Origin: JAUIAS01 sp030425395 | GTDB taxonomy: Bacteria; Pseudomonadota; Alphaproteobacteria; Rhodobacterales; Rhodobacteraceae | NCBI GenBank assembly: GCA_043553855.1 | Contig: CP121336.1 | Span: 434,001-498,000, forward strand | DNA length: 64,000 bases | Reading direction: 5' to 3' | Part shown: piece by piece, positions 1-8,761 of the stretch | Numbering within the stretch: the stretch's first letter is position 1 | How the letters are laid out: every line of letters starts with the position of its first letter | Position numbers and translations under genes: made by a program | Notes under the pieces: model-generated | Told to the model about the DNA's origin: nothing | Databases searched by the model: none | The model's input: only the letters and a program-made list of their open reading frames with translations

Positions 1-1298
1 TCCAGCCAATAGCGGATCGGATGATCCTCGGTCCGTCCCCGCCAGGTATGCTCGCGCAAATAGCCTTCCAGCGCTACCCGGGCCGGATCATACATCAGAA
101 AATGCGCAGGTTCGGCCCGGCCGGCCGCATGGGCGGCGGCATAGCGCAGGTCCGCGCTTTGGAACAGCGCAGGCGGCAACCGGCCAAGCGCGTCGACCAG
201 CGCAGGCAGTTGTGCATCGGTGAACCGCAAAAGGCGCAGCTGCGGGGCCGACAAGGCGCGGATCAGTTCGATCTCGGCCTCGCGCTCGGCGATTTCCTCG
301 CGCAACACCTCGACATCGCGCTCCAGAACCGTCCGGTCGGGGATTTCCTCCAGCCGGACGCGGTAGCCCAGCGGAAACCGCGCGTCGGCGATCCGGGCCT
401 GCAAGGCCTGCTGCGCCTGATCCGACGGCATGACCTGCAACTGTTCGATTCGCAGCGCAGTATCGGGCATCCGGTCGACCAGCGCGGCTACAGGTTCGGC
501 GGCGATGGGCTCAGCACCAAGCACGGCCCACAGGATGTTCCCCGACGGTTCGTGGATCACCACAGGACTTTCGCCGGGCTTCAGCGCCCCTGCCGCCCGC
601 AACCCCTCCAGCATGGCGGCCACAAGCCCGCGGCGGTCGGGCGGCACGGTCAGTGTGTCCGGCAACCAGACGAAACCGCCCGATGTCTCGACCGGCGCCA
701 GCACCGGCAGCAGGCCACCTGCCGCGGCGCGCAGACCCTCCAGAGTCGCGCCTTCGTCTGACGCCCCGTCGACCGTCACAAGGATCAGGTCGCGCCCGGC
801 GGCTCCCGGCATGACCGACAGCGCAGGATAGCGCGTGCGGCGGATAACATCGGAAACCTGGGGCGCCAGATCAGCCGCCTCGCCCACCATGGCAACCAGC
901 CGTGCGCCCGAACCGGACGGCCGGGGTCCGGGCTGGGCCGCCTCCAGCATGCCGAAGATCAGCGCCCCGGGCAGCCCGGTCATCGGCGCGACGTCCATGG
1001 ACTGCGCGGCCAAACGCGAAAGGTCCTGCGGGCGGTTCAGCTCAACCTCAAGGATGCGGCCGATCTGGCTACGCAAGGCCGTGACCTGGCCTTGCGCGGC
1101 GCGGGGCGGCGCGTTCCAGTGCGGCAGGAAAGGCCGGAGCGTCAAGGACGCAGAATCGACGTGGAACAACAGCCCGGTCGCCTGCGCCTCGGGCGCATGC
1201 GGCGCCAGCGCGGCAAGAAACAGCGGCACCTCGAGTCCAGCCAACGAAGGCAGCACAAAGCCTTGCCGGAACCCGATCTGTTCCGCCCTATCCTGCAT
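1..1298 (-). CDS. Unknown protein of the MoxR/VWA cluster, 3' end beyond the window
   Basis: An open minus-strand frame of about 432 codons runs from an ATG at 1298 to the left edge with no stop, so the gene is partial. The ATG overlaps the last 11 bases of the preceding gene, which implies translational coupling. I do not recognise the family. There is no signal peptide or obvious membrane segment, so it is probably cytosolic. A short charged helix rich in Glu and Arg (about residues 330-350, ERDVEVLREEIAEREAEIE) could form a coiled coil. The visible end has an aromatic, His-rich stretch (LMYDP...HTWRGRTEDHPIRYWL). Its position as last visible gene of the RavA-like module suggests it is a client, adaptor or effector of that ATPase; this is inference. 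Confidence 0.75.
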   Translation of the reverse strand, partial: MQDRAEQIGFRQGFVLPSLAGLEVPLFLAALAPHAPEAQATGLLFHVDSASLTLRPFLPHWNAPPRAAQGQVTALRSQIGRILEVELNRPQDLSRLAAQSMDVAPMTGLPGALIFGMLEAAQPGPRPSGSGARLVAMVGEAADLAPQVSDVIRRTRYPALSVMPGAAGRDLILVTVDGASDEGATLEGLRAAAGGLLPVLAPVETSGGFVWLPDTLTVPPDRRGLVAAMLEGLRAAGALKPGESPVVIHEPSGNILWAVLGAEPIAAEPVAALVDRMPDTALRIEQLQVMPSDQAQQALQARIADARFPLGYRVRLEEIPDRTVLERDVEVLREEIAEREAEIELIRALSAPQLRLLRFTDAQLPALVDALGRLPPALFQSADLRYAAAHAAGRAEPAHFLMYDPARVALEGYLREHTWRGRTEDHPIRYWL

Positions 1299-2901
1299 CG
1301 ACAGCCTCCACCACGGCAGAGATCAGGGTCGCGGACAGATGCCCAAGCACCCGGTTCATCGCGTTGGCTGCGGGAATGTCAGGGTCCGGGGCAGCATCGA
1401 CCCTGCCGCCCGTGATAAGGTCGCCCACAATCGCAAAGCCTTGCCCCGGCGCAATGTCACGCGGGGGGATGATGGCAATCACCCGGGTCTCGTCATCCAT
1501 CACCCGGGCCAGCGTTGCGTTGATCCGGCCACGTACCGCCGTCCAGTCATCCCCGGCGCGGGCCGCCAGGTCCGACCCCGAAGGCAGCACGACCATGGCG
1601 ATCCGCCCGGCGTAATCGGCAGGGCGATGCGCTATATCCGCGCCGGGCCCCAGCCGCCCACCCTGAATCCGGTGGCGGACCTGCAGCCGCCGCAGACCGG
1701 ACCGGGCCAGCTGCACCATCAGTTCGCCCTGCCCCTCGGCACCAACCGGCAAGGGATCGGTCCCGCCCAGGGTATCGGAGAACCCGGGCATCAGGCCCGA
1801 CCGGAACAGCCGCGACGCGCGCAATGGCCCTTGCAGCCGGATCGGATCCAGCCCTGCGAACGCCTCGGCATCCTCGACCCGCAACAGGTCGGCGGCAAGC
1901 CCGGTGGTCCGCGCCTCGGCCCAGACCAGATCGCTGAGCGGCATTCCCATCTGGCCAAGCAGGATCTGCAGCCGCAGCGCCGCATCGGCCCAGGCGGCCT
2001 TGGCGATGGCACCGCCCGGTCCGTCCGCCCGCCGGTCCGCCAGCCCCAGCACCAGCAGGTCGCGCTTGGGCTGACGAAAGGGCGGGCGGTGGCGCACGAT
2101 CAGCCCTTCGTGCAGCAGCCGATCCACCACCAGCCGCTTGGGCAGCACAAGTTCCGACACCAGCGCATCGGGCAGGTCATCCAGCACGGTTGATGTCCGG
2201 ATCCCCGACACCCCGCCTTCCTTCGGCCGGTGTCCCGCGCGCTTGCGCTGCGATTTCTGCCGGGCCCGGATACGGCGGCTGTCCAGCTGGAAGGCCTCGG
2301 GGAATTCCGGCTCGGCCTCGTACAGCAGGCGACACAACAGCGCATCAGCCTCGGGCGCGATGTCATGCAGGCCAATCCGCCGCGACAGATGCCCGGCACG
2401 CCGCTGCGCCTCTTGCATGGCGGCGGCCTGCAGCCGAACGGCGGTTTCGATCCAGAAGCCGCGCCCCATCATCCCGGGATCGGACAGGAATTGCCGCACG
2501 ATGCCGTCAAAGCGCGCCTGCCACCGATCCGGGCGCGGCAGATCGGCGGGGCCGGGAAGGTCGGCGGCACCCGCCAGCCCTGCCCCGTCGCAGGCCGCCA
2601 TGGCGCGCCGCAACACAGGCTCGGCCACCATCAGGTGAAAGGATGGCAGCGCACCGCGCCAGAACCGGTTGCGGCCCACGACCTGCTCTTGCCCGACGGA
2701 CCGGCCGGCCAGCCGGAAGGCCTGCCCCCAGATTGGCGCCTCGGCCTGCGTCTCGGCCGTCTCCAGCGCCACCAGTGCCGACGCCAGCGCCGGGGTCAGG
2801 ACCACATGCCGTTCGGCATAGGCCTGCATCAGTCCTGCCGCCCGGCCGGAAGGCGCCCCCGCGCTGGCAGACCCGTCGATCCACAGACGTGGAACGGCCA
2901 T
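1288..2901 (-). CDS. Probable degenerate VWA-domain partner of the RavA-like ATPase
   Basis: The gene encodes 537 aa and starts 2 bp after the stop of the RavA-like ATPase gene, so the two are very likely co-translated. The N-terminal half (about 1-215) is helical and shows no known motif. A basic linker (about 205-225) leads to a conserved-looking block with PKEGG at 226-230, then a segment resembling the first strand of a VWA fold (RDLLVLGLAD, about 280-289). The MIDAS signature DxSxS is absent there, so the domain, if VWA, cannot bind metal in the usual way. VWA partners are the rule beside MoxR ATPases (known for RavA-ViaA and CoxD-CoxE). Assignment as a VWA relative is inference from context and the strand pattern. 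No signal peptide or membrane span is evident. Confidence 0.7.
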   Translation of the reverse strand: MAVPRLWIDGSASAGAPSGRAAGLMQAYAERHVVLTPALASALVALETAETQAEAPIWGQAFRLAGRSVGQEQVVGRNRFWRGALPSFHLMVAEPVLRRAMAACDGAGLAGAADLPGPADLPRPDRWQARFDGIVRQFLSDPGMMGRGFWIETAVRLQAAAMQEAQRRAGHLSRRIGLHDIAPEADALLCRLLYEAEPEFPEAFQLDSRRIRARQKSQRKRAGHRPKEGGVSGIRTSTVLDDLPDALVSELVLPKRLVVDRLLHEGLIVRHRPPFRQPKRDLLVLGLADRRADGPGGAIAKAAWADAALRLQILLGQMGMPLSDLVWAEARTTGLAADLLRVEDAEAFAGLDPIRLQGPLRASRLFRSGLMPGFSDTLGGTDPLPVGAEGQGELMVQLARSGLRRLQVRHRIQGGRLGPGADIAHRPADYAGRIAMVVLPSGSDLAARAGDDWTAVRGRINATLARVMDDETRVIAIIPPRDIAPGQGFAIVGDLITGGRVDAAPDPDIPAANAMNRVLGHLSATLISAVVEAVDAG

Positions 2902-2903
2902 CG

Positions 2904-3953
2904 CTACCGCTCCAGATGCGCGCGCAGCTTGCGCACGGTGCTGTCATCCTCGGCATCCAGTCCGAAATCCAGCACCACGCCCAGGTCGGCCGCAGTGATG
3001 CGGGGCTGCACCTTGTCGCGCGTGGCCCGCAACAAGGCCGCCGCCATGATGACGCCCGCGAACTTGACTAGCCGCCGGTTCGACATCTGCGACAGGTCCT
3101 TGCGGCGCAATTCCTCGACCATGTCGGCCAGCTGCCGGAACAGCGGATCGCCGCCTTCGATTCGCAGCTTGCCCTGTTTTGTCATCTGGTCCACGGCATT
3201 GCGGAACGCCTCCAGCCCTGCCATCAGCGAGGCGAACCGCTTGCGGTCCGCTTCGTCCAGATTTGGCGCGTGGGTTTCGGTCCAGGCGGCCGACAACAGA
3301 ACCGCCAGCCGTTCGGGGTCGGCAGGTGTGTTGTTCAGTCGGCTGCGCAGCAGGAACCGGTCATAGAACGCACCCAGCCCTTCCTCGCGCGGAGTATGGT
3401 TCGACGCCGCGAACAACAGCCGCATCGGCACCTTGCGCACCTTGCCGCGATCATGGAACTTGCGTTCGTTCATGAAGGTCAGCAGCGCATTCAGGATGGC
3501 GCTGGAGGCGTTGAACACCTCGTCCAGAAATACCACCTGCGCCTTTTGCATCATGCCCGTTTCTTCGCGCACCAGAATCGGAGGCGTGCCGAACACGCGC
3601 GCCAGGTCGAATTGCCCGAACAATTCGGACGGTTCGGTGAATTGCGTCAGAAGATATTCGAAATAGGCTTCCTTCTTGGATTCCGCGGAACCGACAGGGT
3701 CCCCGTGCGAAAAGGCATCGTCGCCAACCAGACCCAGAAGATGGCAGAAACTGCGGATGATCCGGGATTTCGCCGTGCCGGGCGGCCCGATCATCACCAT
3801 CGGCTCGCCGGTCAGCGCGGCCAGCATCATGCAATCCACAGTCCGGTCCATGCCGTAGAACCGCGCGTTCAGGACCGCTTGCATGGCCAGGATGGAATCG
3901 AACGTCGCCCGATGACCGTCGTGCAGCGATTTCAAGGCATCTGCCTGGAACAT
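2904..3953 (-). CDS. RavA-like MoxR-family AAA+ ATPase
   Basis: This is a 349-aa AAA+ ATPase. It has Walker A GPPGTAKS at residues 56-63, Walker B VVFLDEVFNAS at 140-150 and a sensor-1 region FAASNHTP at about 181-188. The FYGMDR motif before the P-loop and the DEVFNAS Walker B with an S-E-L-F-G-Q segment are typical of the RavA branch of MoxR proteins rather than classical MoxR (DEINRA). MoxR ATPases act as chaperone-like remodellers, generally with VWA partners. The length is near the minimal AAA+ core plus lid; the long C-terminal LARA region of E. coli RavA is absent. It sits between a 223-aa unknown gene and the degenerate VWA gene, all on one strand with gaps of 2-12 bp. Confidence 0.93.
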   Translation of the reverse strand: MFQADALKSLHDGHRATFDSILAMQAVLNARFYGMDRTVDCMMLAALTGEPMVMIGPPGTAKSRIIRSFCHLLGLVGDDAFSHGDPVGSAESKKEAYFEYLLTQFTEPSELFGQFDLARVFGTPPILVREETGMMQKAQVVFLDEVFNASSAILNALLTFMNERKFHDRGKVRKVPMRLLFAASNHTPREEGLGAFYDRFLLRSRLNNTPADPERLAVLLSAAWTETHAPNLDEADRKRFASLMAGLEAFRNAVDQMTKQGKLRIEGGDPLFRQLADMVEELRRKDLSQMSNRRLVKFAGVIMAAALLRATRDKVQPRITAADLGVVLDFGLDAEDDSTVRKLRAHLER

Positions 3954-3965
3954 GGTCGACTCCCC

Positions 3966-4637
3966 TTAGCTTTCCATCGTGTCGGCTGTGGACATGCCAA
4001 AGGTCTTGCGCGCCTCGGCCAGCACCAGACGATCGGACGGCCCCGGCTGGTCCGGCGCCTGCTGTACCATGGCTTCAAGCCGTGCCCAGGCCTGCTCGGA
4101 AAGACCACTAGGCCGACCCGAACGGATGATCAAGGTCAGAAACGTGTGAACGGACAAGGGTTCCAGCGGTGGACCACCCGGCGCAAAGAACACCTGCTGG
4201 CGCAAGCCGCGGTACATCAGCCGCTGCGCCTCGGCCAGAAAGGCCGGCGCGGTCAGGGCCGTTGCAAGGGTTGCCTGCGCCCATTCGGACGGCACATGCG
4301 CCGGTTCCCGTCGGAACCGGGTCAGCAGACGTTCCAGAAACCCCGGGTCCTTTCCCGATGCAAGCACCCGTTGCTGCAGTGGCGAACCCGGCTCGAACAC
4401 ACTGAACGGCATCGCATTGTTCACCCTGCTGCCCCGCCGCAGGACAGAAGTCGGCACCGCGCCGACAGGGGGCAGAATTGCCGTCAGATTGCGCATGTCC
4501 CCGGAAAATCCGGGGCTGTCCCCCAAGGCGCGCGCCAATGCCATCAACGCAAGCGACCGAAATTCACGAATCGCGCCCTGAATAACCGCAGTGGAAAGAT
4601 CGTACCCTCCCATTCCGCCACCTAATCGCAACGACAT
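3966..4637 (-). CDS. Unknown 223-aa protein of the MoxR/VWA cluster
   Basis: The gene fits tightly (7 bp and 12 bp gaps) between the double-VWA membrane protein and the RavA-like ATPase. The protein begins with a short Gly-rich stretch (MSLRLGGGMGG) and is otherwise predicted to be helical, with Arg-rich segments in the middle. No signal peptide, membrane span or catalytic motif is visible. I do not recognise the family. Codon use and GC match the neighbours, and the reading frame is uninterrupted. Its position at the junction between the membrane VWA module and the RavA-like module makes an adaptor role plausible, but nothing in the sequence demonstrates it. Confidence 0.75.
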   Translation of the reverse strand: MSLRLGGGMGGYDLSTAVIQGAIREFRSLALMALARALGDSPGFSGDMRNLTAILPPVGAVPTSVLRRGSRVNNAMPFSVFEPGSPLQQRVLASGKDPGFLERLLTRFRREPAHVPSEWAQATLATALTAPAFLAEAQRLMYRGLRQQVFFAPGGPPLEPLSVHTFLTLIIRSGRPSGLSEQAWARLEAMVQQAPDQPGPSDRLVLAEARKTFGMSTADTMES

Positions 4638-4644
4638 AACCCTG

Positions 4645-7182
4645 TCAATGCGTTCTCCTGCCTATCCATAGACTTGCAGCCAGCAGCATCAAACCCAATG
4701 CAATGGCCAAAGGGTGCAGCGGATCGCGCATCGGGGGTGGCGTGGTCCGGACCAGCGCCGAGGCGGCATCGGTCAGATCAACGCCACCCGTCCGTTGCGC
4801 CATATCCCTCAGTCGGGCAGCATCGATCCCGAAATCGAAGGCCTCGCCTAGCGCGGATGATGCGGCACCAGCCCCCCGCCCCGGAACTGAGATCGGGATC
4901 ACCTGCGCCGTCCCCCCCGGCTCCATCAGGATCAGTTCCCCGCGCCCGGGCGCAGCCGTCGGGCGCAGGGTCACCGCCGCCTCGAACCGGCCCGGGGCAC
5001 CCACCGCGCGGAACGCCAGCGGCTGATCCCCCTGCCCCGGCAGCCGCAGGAGCCCCGAAAGCGACGTCGGCAGCGCGTCGGCCACGCCCTCTGCTGCCAG
5101 GGCCAGCGCCGAAAGCGTCAGGCGGTCCCCCTCCTGCCGCAGGCGCAGGTCGAACCGGTCGGGCCTGCTCCAGCCCAGCAAGGCGGTCAGCACCTCGGCC
5201 ACCTCGTCCGGGGGGGGCGAGGGCGGCAGGTCGGACAGGAACACCCCGGTCCCCGCGCCGGGCACCGCAGCATCGCGGCGGATCGCCAGCACCGGATCGG
5301 GCGGCGGATCGGGGTGCAGGCTGATCACATCCGCATCGATCCGGGGATAGGCGATGGCCAGGCCCGGCAAGCCAACCCCGGTCAGCGGCGCGCGCGCATC
5401 GGCTGGGATCGGGCGCAAGGGGCCTTCGCGCCAGTACAGGTTTCGAACCTCGGGTTCGAAATACTCCAGCCGGATGCCCGACACACTGCCCCGCAGCAGG
5501 ATCTCCTGCCCCCAGGCGGCAACGCCCCTGGGAAAGGGCTGGCCCACGGTCGAAACGGCTGTGGTATGGCACTGGGGGTTCGTGGCCGGCGGCTGGAACC
5601 CGCCATCCGAGATGAAGAAGAACGCGCAATAGTTCGTGCGCAGCGTGGCGGCATTGCGCAAGGTGCTGTCGGGTGCGGTGCCACCACCGACGGCAAGCCG
5701 GTCGACAAACGTTCGCGCCTGCGCAAGCGTCGCTGATGTGGCGGGCTGGCGGCTGAAGCTGGCGCCCGGGGTATCGGAAAAGGGCAGGATCGCAAGGGTA
5801 TCCTGCGGGCGCAACTGATCCATGATTGCATGCGCTACGGCCTTTGCCAGCCCGAAGGAAGCGACCATCGAGCCGGACGTGTCGATCAGGATCACCACAT
5901 CCCGGCCGGGCGGGGATTGCACGAATTCCCGCGGATCGCTGTCCACCGGCAGGATGGGGGACAAGGCGCTTGCGTTCCAGTCGCCGATCAGCTGTGGGTC
6001 TTCCGCCGCGCCCCGGAGCGGACCGTTGATCAAGAGAATCCCCGTGCGGTTTGCCACCTGCAACAGCAACCTGTCATAACCGGGGGGAAAATCCCCGGGC
6101 GACAAGCCGTCGATCACCACAAGGTCGAATGCCCCGGGATCAGGCGGTTCGCCCGGATTGCCGTCCACCCGGACAAAGCGCGCGGGGTCCAGCCCGCCAA
6201 GCCAGGGTGCAGGTCCAAAGGCCAGCACCCGCGCCGGGCCGCGCACAAGGGTATACAGCACCCTGTCCTGCACCGCCCCGCCTGCCCCGGTAAAGCCCAG
6301 CCGCACATGCTGAACCCCGCGCGACGGGAACCGCGTTGTTAGGCGCACCGGCTGCAAGGATGCAGCATCGGGCACGATGGCATCTGATTTCAGGGTCCCA
6401 TCCTCGGCGGTCAGCGTGCCTGCGCCCAGCACCGTTCCGCGCACCGTTGCTTCCTGCCCGATCTGTTGTTCCGGCCCCAGATCAGCGGCGATCAGACCCA
6501 TTGCCGGGGCACGTGACCCCGCGGGCAACACCGAAATCGCCACCCCGGCCGCCGCAGCGCGGTCCAGCAAACTATCTGGCAGCTCCGGCCGGAACCGGCC
6601 ATCCGACAGCATCAGGATCGCCCCGCGCCCGCCTGCCTCGCGGATGCGGTCCAACGCGACACCCAGCCCGGCATCGGCGCGCGACCCCTCCTGCCCTGGG
6701 CGCACGGGCAAGGCGCGGATCAGGTCCGGCAACCGTTGCAACGGCAGCACAGCCCCCCCTGGCACCCCCCCTTGCGCAAAACCCAGAACCTGCCCGGTCC
6801 AACCTTCGCCCTCCAGATCCGCGGCCATCTCGGCCGCCCGCCCGGCCAACAGCTCCATCGCGGCGCGGGCAACGGTCTCGTCGCGCCACAGGCTGTCCGA
6901 AAGATCGACCAGCGCCACGACATGCCCTGCGGCAGCCATCGGCTCGGCGGATTGCACGCGCTGCGGCTGGCCCGCCGCAAAGGCAAGCGACAGTGCCGAA
7001 AGGCCCAGCAACGCAACCGAGGCCGCGCCCCGAACCCCACCCTTGCGCACCACCAGCACCGCCAGCGCACCGCCCAAAACGGCCAGCGCCAGCGCCCCGG
7101 GCCACCAGCCCAGCGTTCCGGCACAATCCAGCACGCCCCCGGGCAGGGCAATTCCCCGGATCAGCTCACAAGGCATCGGCAC
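4645..7182 (-). CDS. Membrane protein with two VWA domains
   Basis: The protein has 845 aa. Two N-terminal membrane spans lie at about residues 25-46 and 52-70. The first VWA-like domain starts at about 87 with DLSDS (93-97), a MIDAS variant. A class-I amidotransferase-like Rossmann segment (FDLVVIDGL at about 352-360, LLING at 383-387) follows. A second VWA domain has the canonical MIDAS DTSGSM at 434-439. The C-terminus ends in one more span and a basic tail. This layout resembles the large VWA/glutamine-amidotransferase-like membrane proteins found with MoxR and DUF58 in alphaproteobacteria, where the VWA domains are expected to face the periplasm. The start overlaps the upstream gene by 17 bp. 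An ATG two codons later is an alternative. Function is inferred to be assembly of an envelope complex. Confidence 0.88.
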   Translation of the reverse strand: MPMPCELIRGIALPGGVLDCAGTLGWWPGALALAVLGGALAVLVVRKGGVRGAASVALLGLSALSLAFAAGQPQRVQSAEPMAAAGHVVALVDLSDSLWRDETVARAAMELLAGRAAEMAADLEGEGWTGQVLGFAQGGVPGGAVLPLQRLPDLIRALPVRPGQEGSRADAGLGVALDRIREAGGRGAILMLSDGRFRPELPDSLLDRAAAAGVAISVLPAGSRAPAMGLIAADLGPEQQIGQEATVRGTVLGAGTLTAEDGTLKSDAIVPDAASLQPVRLTTRFPSRGVQHVRLGFTGAGGAVQDRVLYTLVRGPARVLAFGPAPWLGGLDPARFVRVDGNPGEPPDPGAFDLVVIDGLSPGDFPPGYDRLLLQVANRTGILLINGPLRGAAEDPQLIGDWNASALSPILPVDSDPREFVQSPPGRDVVILIDTSGSMVASFGLAKAVAHAIMDQLRPQDTLAILPFSDTPGASFSRQPATSATLAQARTFVDRLAVGGGTAPDSTLRNAATLRTNYCAFFFISDGGFQPPATNPQCHTTAVSTVGQPFPRGVAAWGQEILLRGSVSGIRLEYFEPEVRNLYWREGPLRPIPADARAPLTGVGLPGLAIAYPRIDADVISLHPDPPPDPVLAIRRDAAVPGAGTGVFLSDLPPSPPPDEVAEVLTALLGWSRPDRFDLRLRQEGDRLTLSALALAAEGVADALPTSLSGLLRLPGQGDQPLAFRAVGAPGRFEAAVTLRPTAAPGRGELILMEPGGTAQVIPISVPGRGAGAASSALGEAFDFGIDAARLRDMAQRTGGVDLTDAASALVRTTPPPMRDPLHPLAIALGLMLLAASLWIGRRTH

Positions 7183-8761
7183 GCCTCCGCCTCAGGGACC
7201 ACAGCCGCTCGGCCAGCATCGCCGCCAGCGCCATCAGCAACAGCAGCGGCCAGACCGGCTGCGCCGATGACTCGACCATCGGCGAGGTGTAATCGGCCGG
7301 GGGCGGCGCGGGTGCCAGCGGCCGGGCTGTATCGCTTTCCTTCCAGGCCTCCGTTACCACCTGCCCCGACGCGGTTTCCCAGCGCAGGTCCAAGGGCACC
7401 TCATCCCTGCCCGAAAGCGCCTGCAAGGCGGAATAAAACAGCGTCAAGGCCAGCGCGGTGACATCCGGGTTGGCATCGCGCACCGGGGTCGGCACGATCA
7501 GGCCCGGCGGGTCCACCCGGCGCGCGATCACCACACCGCCCGCTGCATCAGTCAGCACCGGCGCGAACCCCGGCGGCAGCGGAGCGGGAATCGGCGCGGG
7601 CATCCGGCGTTCCAGCACATCAAGGTTGATCGCCCCCAGCAGGGATGGATCCTCGACAAAGGCCCCGATCTCGCGCGGGGCGGCCCCGGCCCAGCCGGGG
7701 TAAACCGCCAGCACCGCAGCCCGGGCAGGCACAGACGAAAGGTCAGCCAAGGGCACCACCGATACCCCGGCCCGATCCGATTGGCGCACCCCGCGCGGCA
7801 GCGGCACGCCCGGCAGACGCCAGTCCAGCACGATCGCATCCGGCGCCGTCAGATCGAAAACCAGCCGGTCGTCACCACCATAGGTCCCGCCACTTTCCAG
7901 CCGCGCAACATGCGCCCCGCCTGCCCCGGGCACCATCTGAGCGAAAAAGCGCCCCGGACGATCCAGCGACGGTTCAAGCGCCGGGCGCCGCTCGCCCCCG
8001 GGGCCGCTGACCACCAGCACCGGCCCCCCCATGTCACCGAACGTATCCAACGTCAGGATGACCGAGGCAGGCGTTCCGTCCAGCCGCGGCGGCACCTGAC
8101 GCGCCGCCGTGATCGCCACATTCGCCACCGGCTCACCCACCTGCACCCAGCGCAAGGCAGGGGCGTCCTCGGGCCAGGCGGCGGTCGGGGCGGGCAGGTC
8201 CGACAGGACCGTGACATGAGTGATCTTGCAACCGGCATCCTCTTGCCGCGCCGCCTCCAGCAGCGACAGGGCATCGGCACCTTCGGGCAGCGCCTCGACC
8301 TCATCGAGGTCGGCGAGGGTCACGCGGCGCAGAGAGCGCCCGGCCAGGATCACCTCATCGCAATAGGGCGCCGCACCGGCTGCGGCGCGGGCGGCCTCGG
8401 CCTCGTCCCGGGCGGCCGCTCGGGCAAGGTCCAGCCGCGACGCACCAGCAGCCACCGTGCCCATGCTGTGCGAGACGTCCAGCACGATCCGCAAGCCAAT
8501 CTGCGGGTCCGGGGTCGCCAGTCGCAGACGCAGGTCAGCCCAGATCGCGGCCAGGGCCATAACCACGACCAGCAGATGCAACCAGAACGGCAAGGACCGC
8601 AGCGGCAAGGCAAGCGCCAGGCGGGGCACCGGCCGCGTTGCCTTGGGCGGGTCCGGCAGCAGCCGGGCAAAGGACAGCCGCAGGTCGCGCGGCGCGGGGC
8701 GCTGCAGATACCAGGCCAGAACCCCCAGCCCGGCCAGAAGGGCCAACCCCGCCGCGATCAT
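7166..8761 (-). CDS. BatA-like VWA membrane protein
   Basis: The start is set at the ATG at 8761, which overlaps the TGA of the DUF58 gene (ATGA), giving 531 aa. A longer frame exists upstream but lies within DUF58 coding sequence. The protein opens with a membrane span (about 2-18), has a second span at about 58-76, then a VWA domain with MIDAS DVSHSM at 95-100, a long extracytoplasmic middle region, and a C-terminal span followed by an Arg-rich tail. This is the BatA/aerotolerance-type layout that accompanies MoxR and DUF58. The family is thought to couple MoxR ATPase activity to envelope protein assembly or stress tolerance; the substrate here is unknown. Confidence 0.88.
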   Translation of the reverse strand: MIAAGLALLAGLGVLAWYLQRPAPRDLRLSFARLLPDPPKATRPVPRLALALPLRSLPFWLHLLVVVMALAAIWADLRLRLATPDPQIGLRIVLDVSHSMGTVAAGASRLDLARAAARDEAEAARAAAGAAPYCDEVILAGRSLRRVTLADLDEVEALPEGADALSLLEAARQEDAGCKITHVTVLSDLPAPTAAWPEDAPALRWVQVGEPVANVAITAARQVPPRLDGTPASVILTLDTFGDMGGPVLVVSGPGGERRPALEPSLDRPGRFFAQMVPGAGGAHVARLESGGTYGGDDRLVFDLTAPDAIVLDWRLPGVPLPRGVRQSDRAGVSVVPLADLSSVPARAAVLAVYPGWAGAAPREIGAFVEDPSLLGAINLDVLERRMPAPIPAPLPPGFAPVLTDAAGGVVIARRVDPPGLIVPTPVRDANPDVTALALTLFYSALQALSGRDEVPLDLRWETASGQVVTEAWKESDTARPLAPAPPPADYTSPMVESSAQPVWPLLLLMALAAMLAERLWSLRRRRADAL

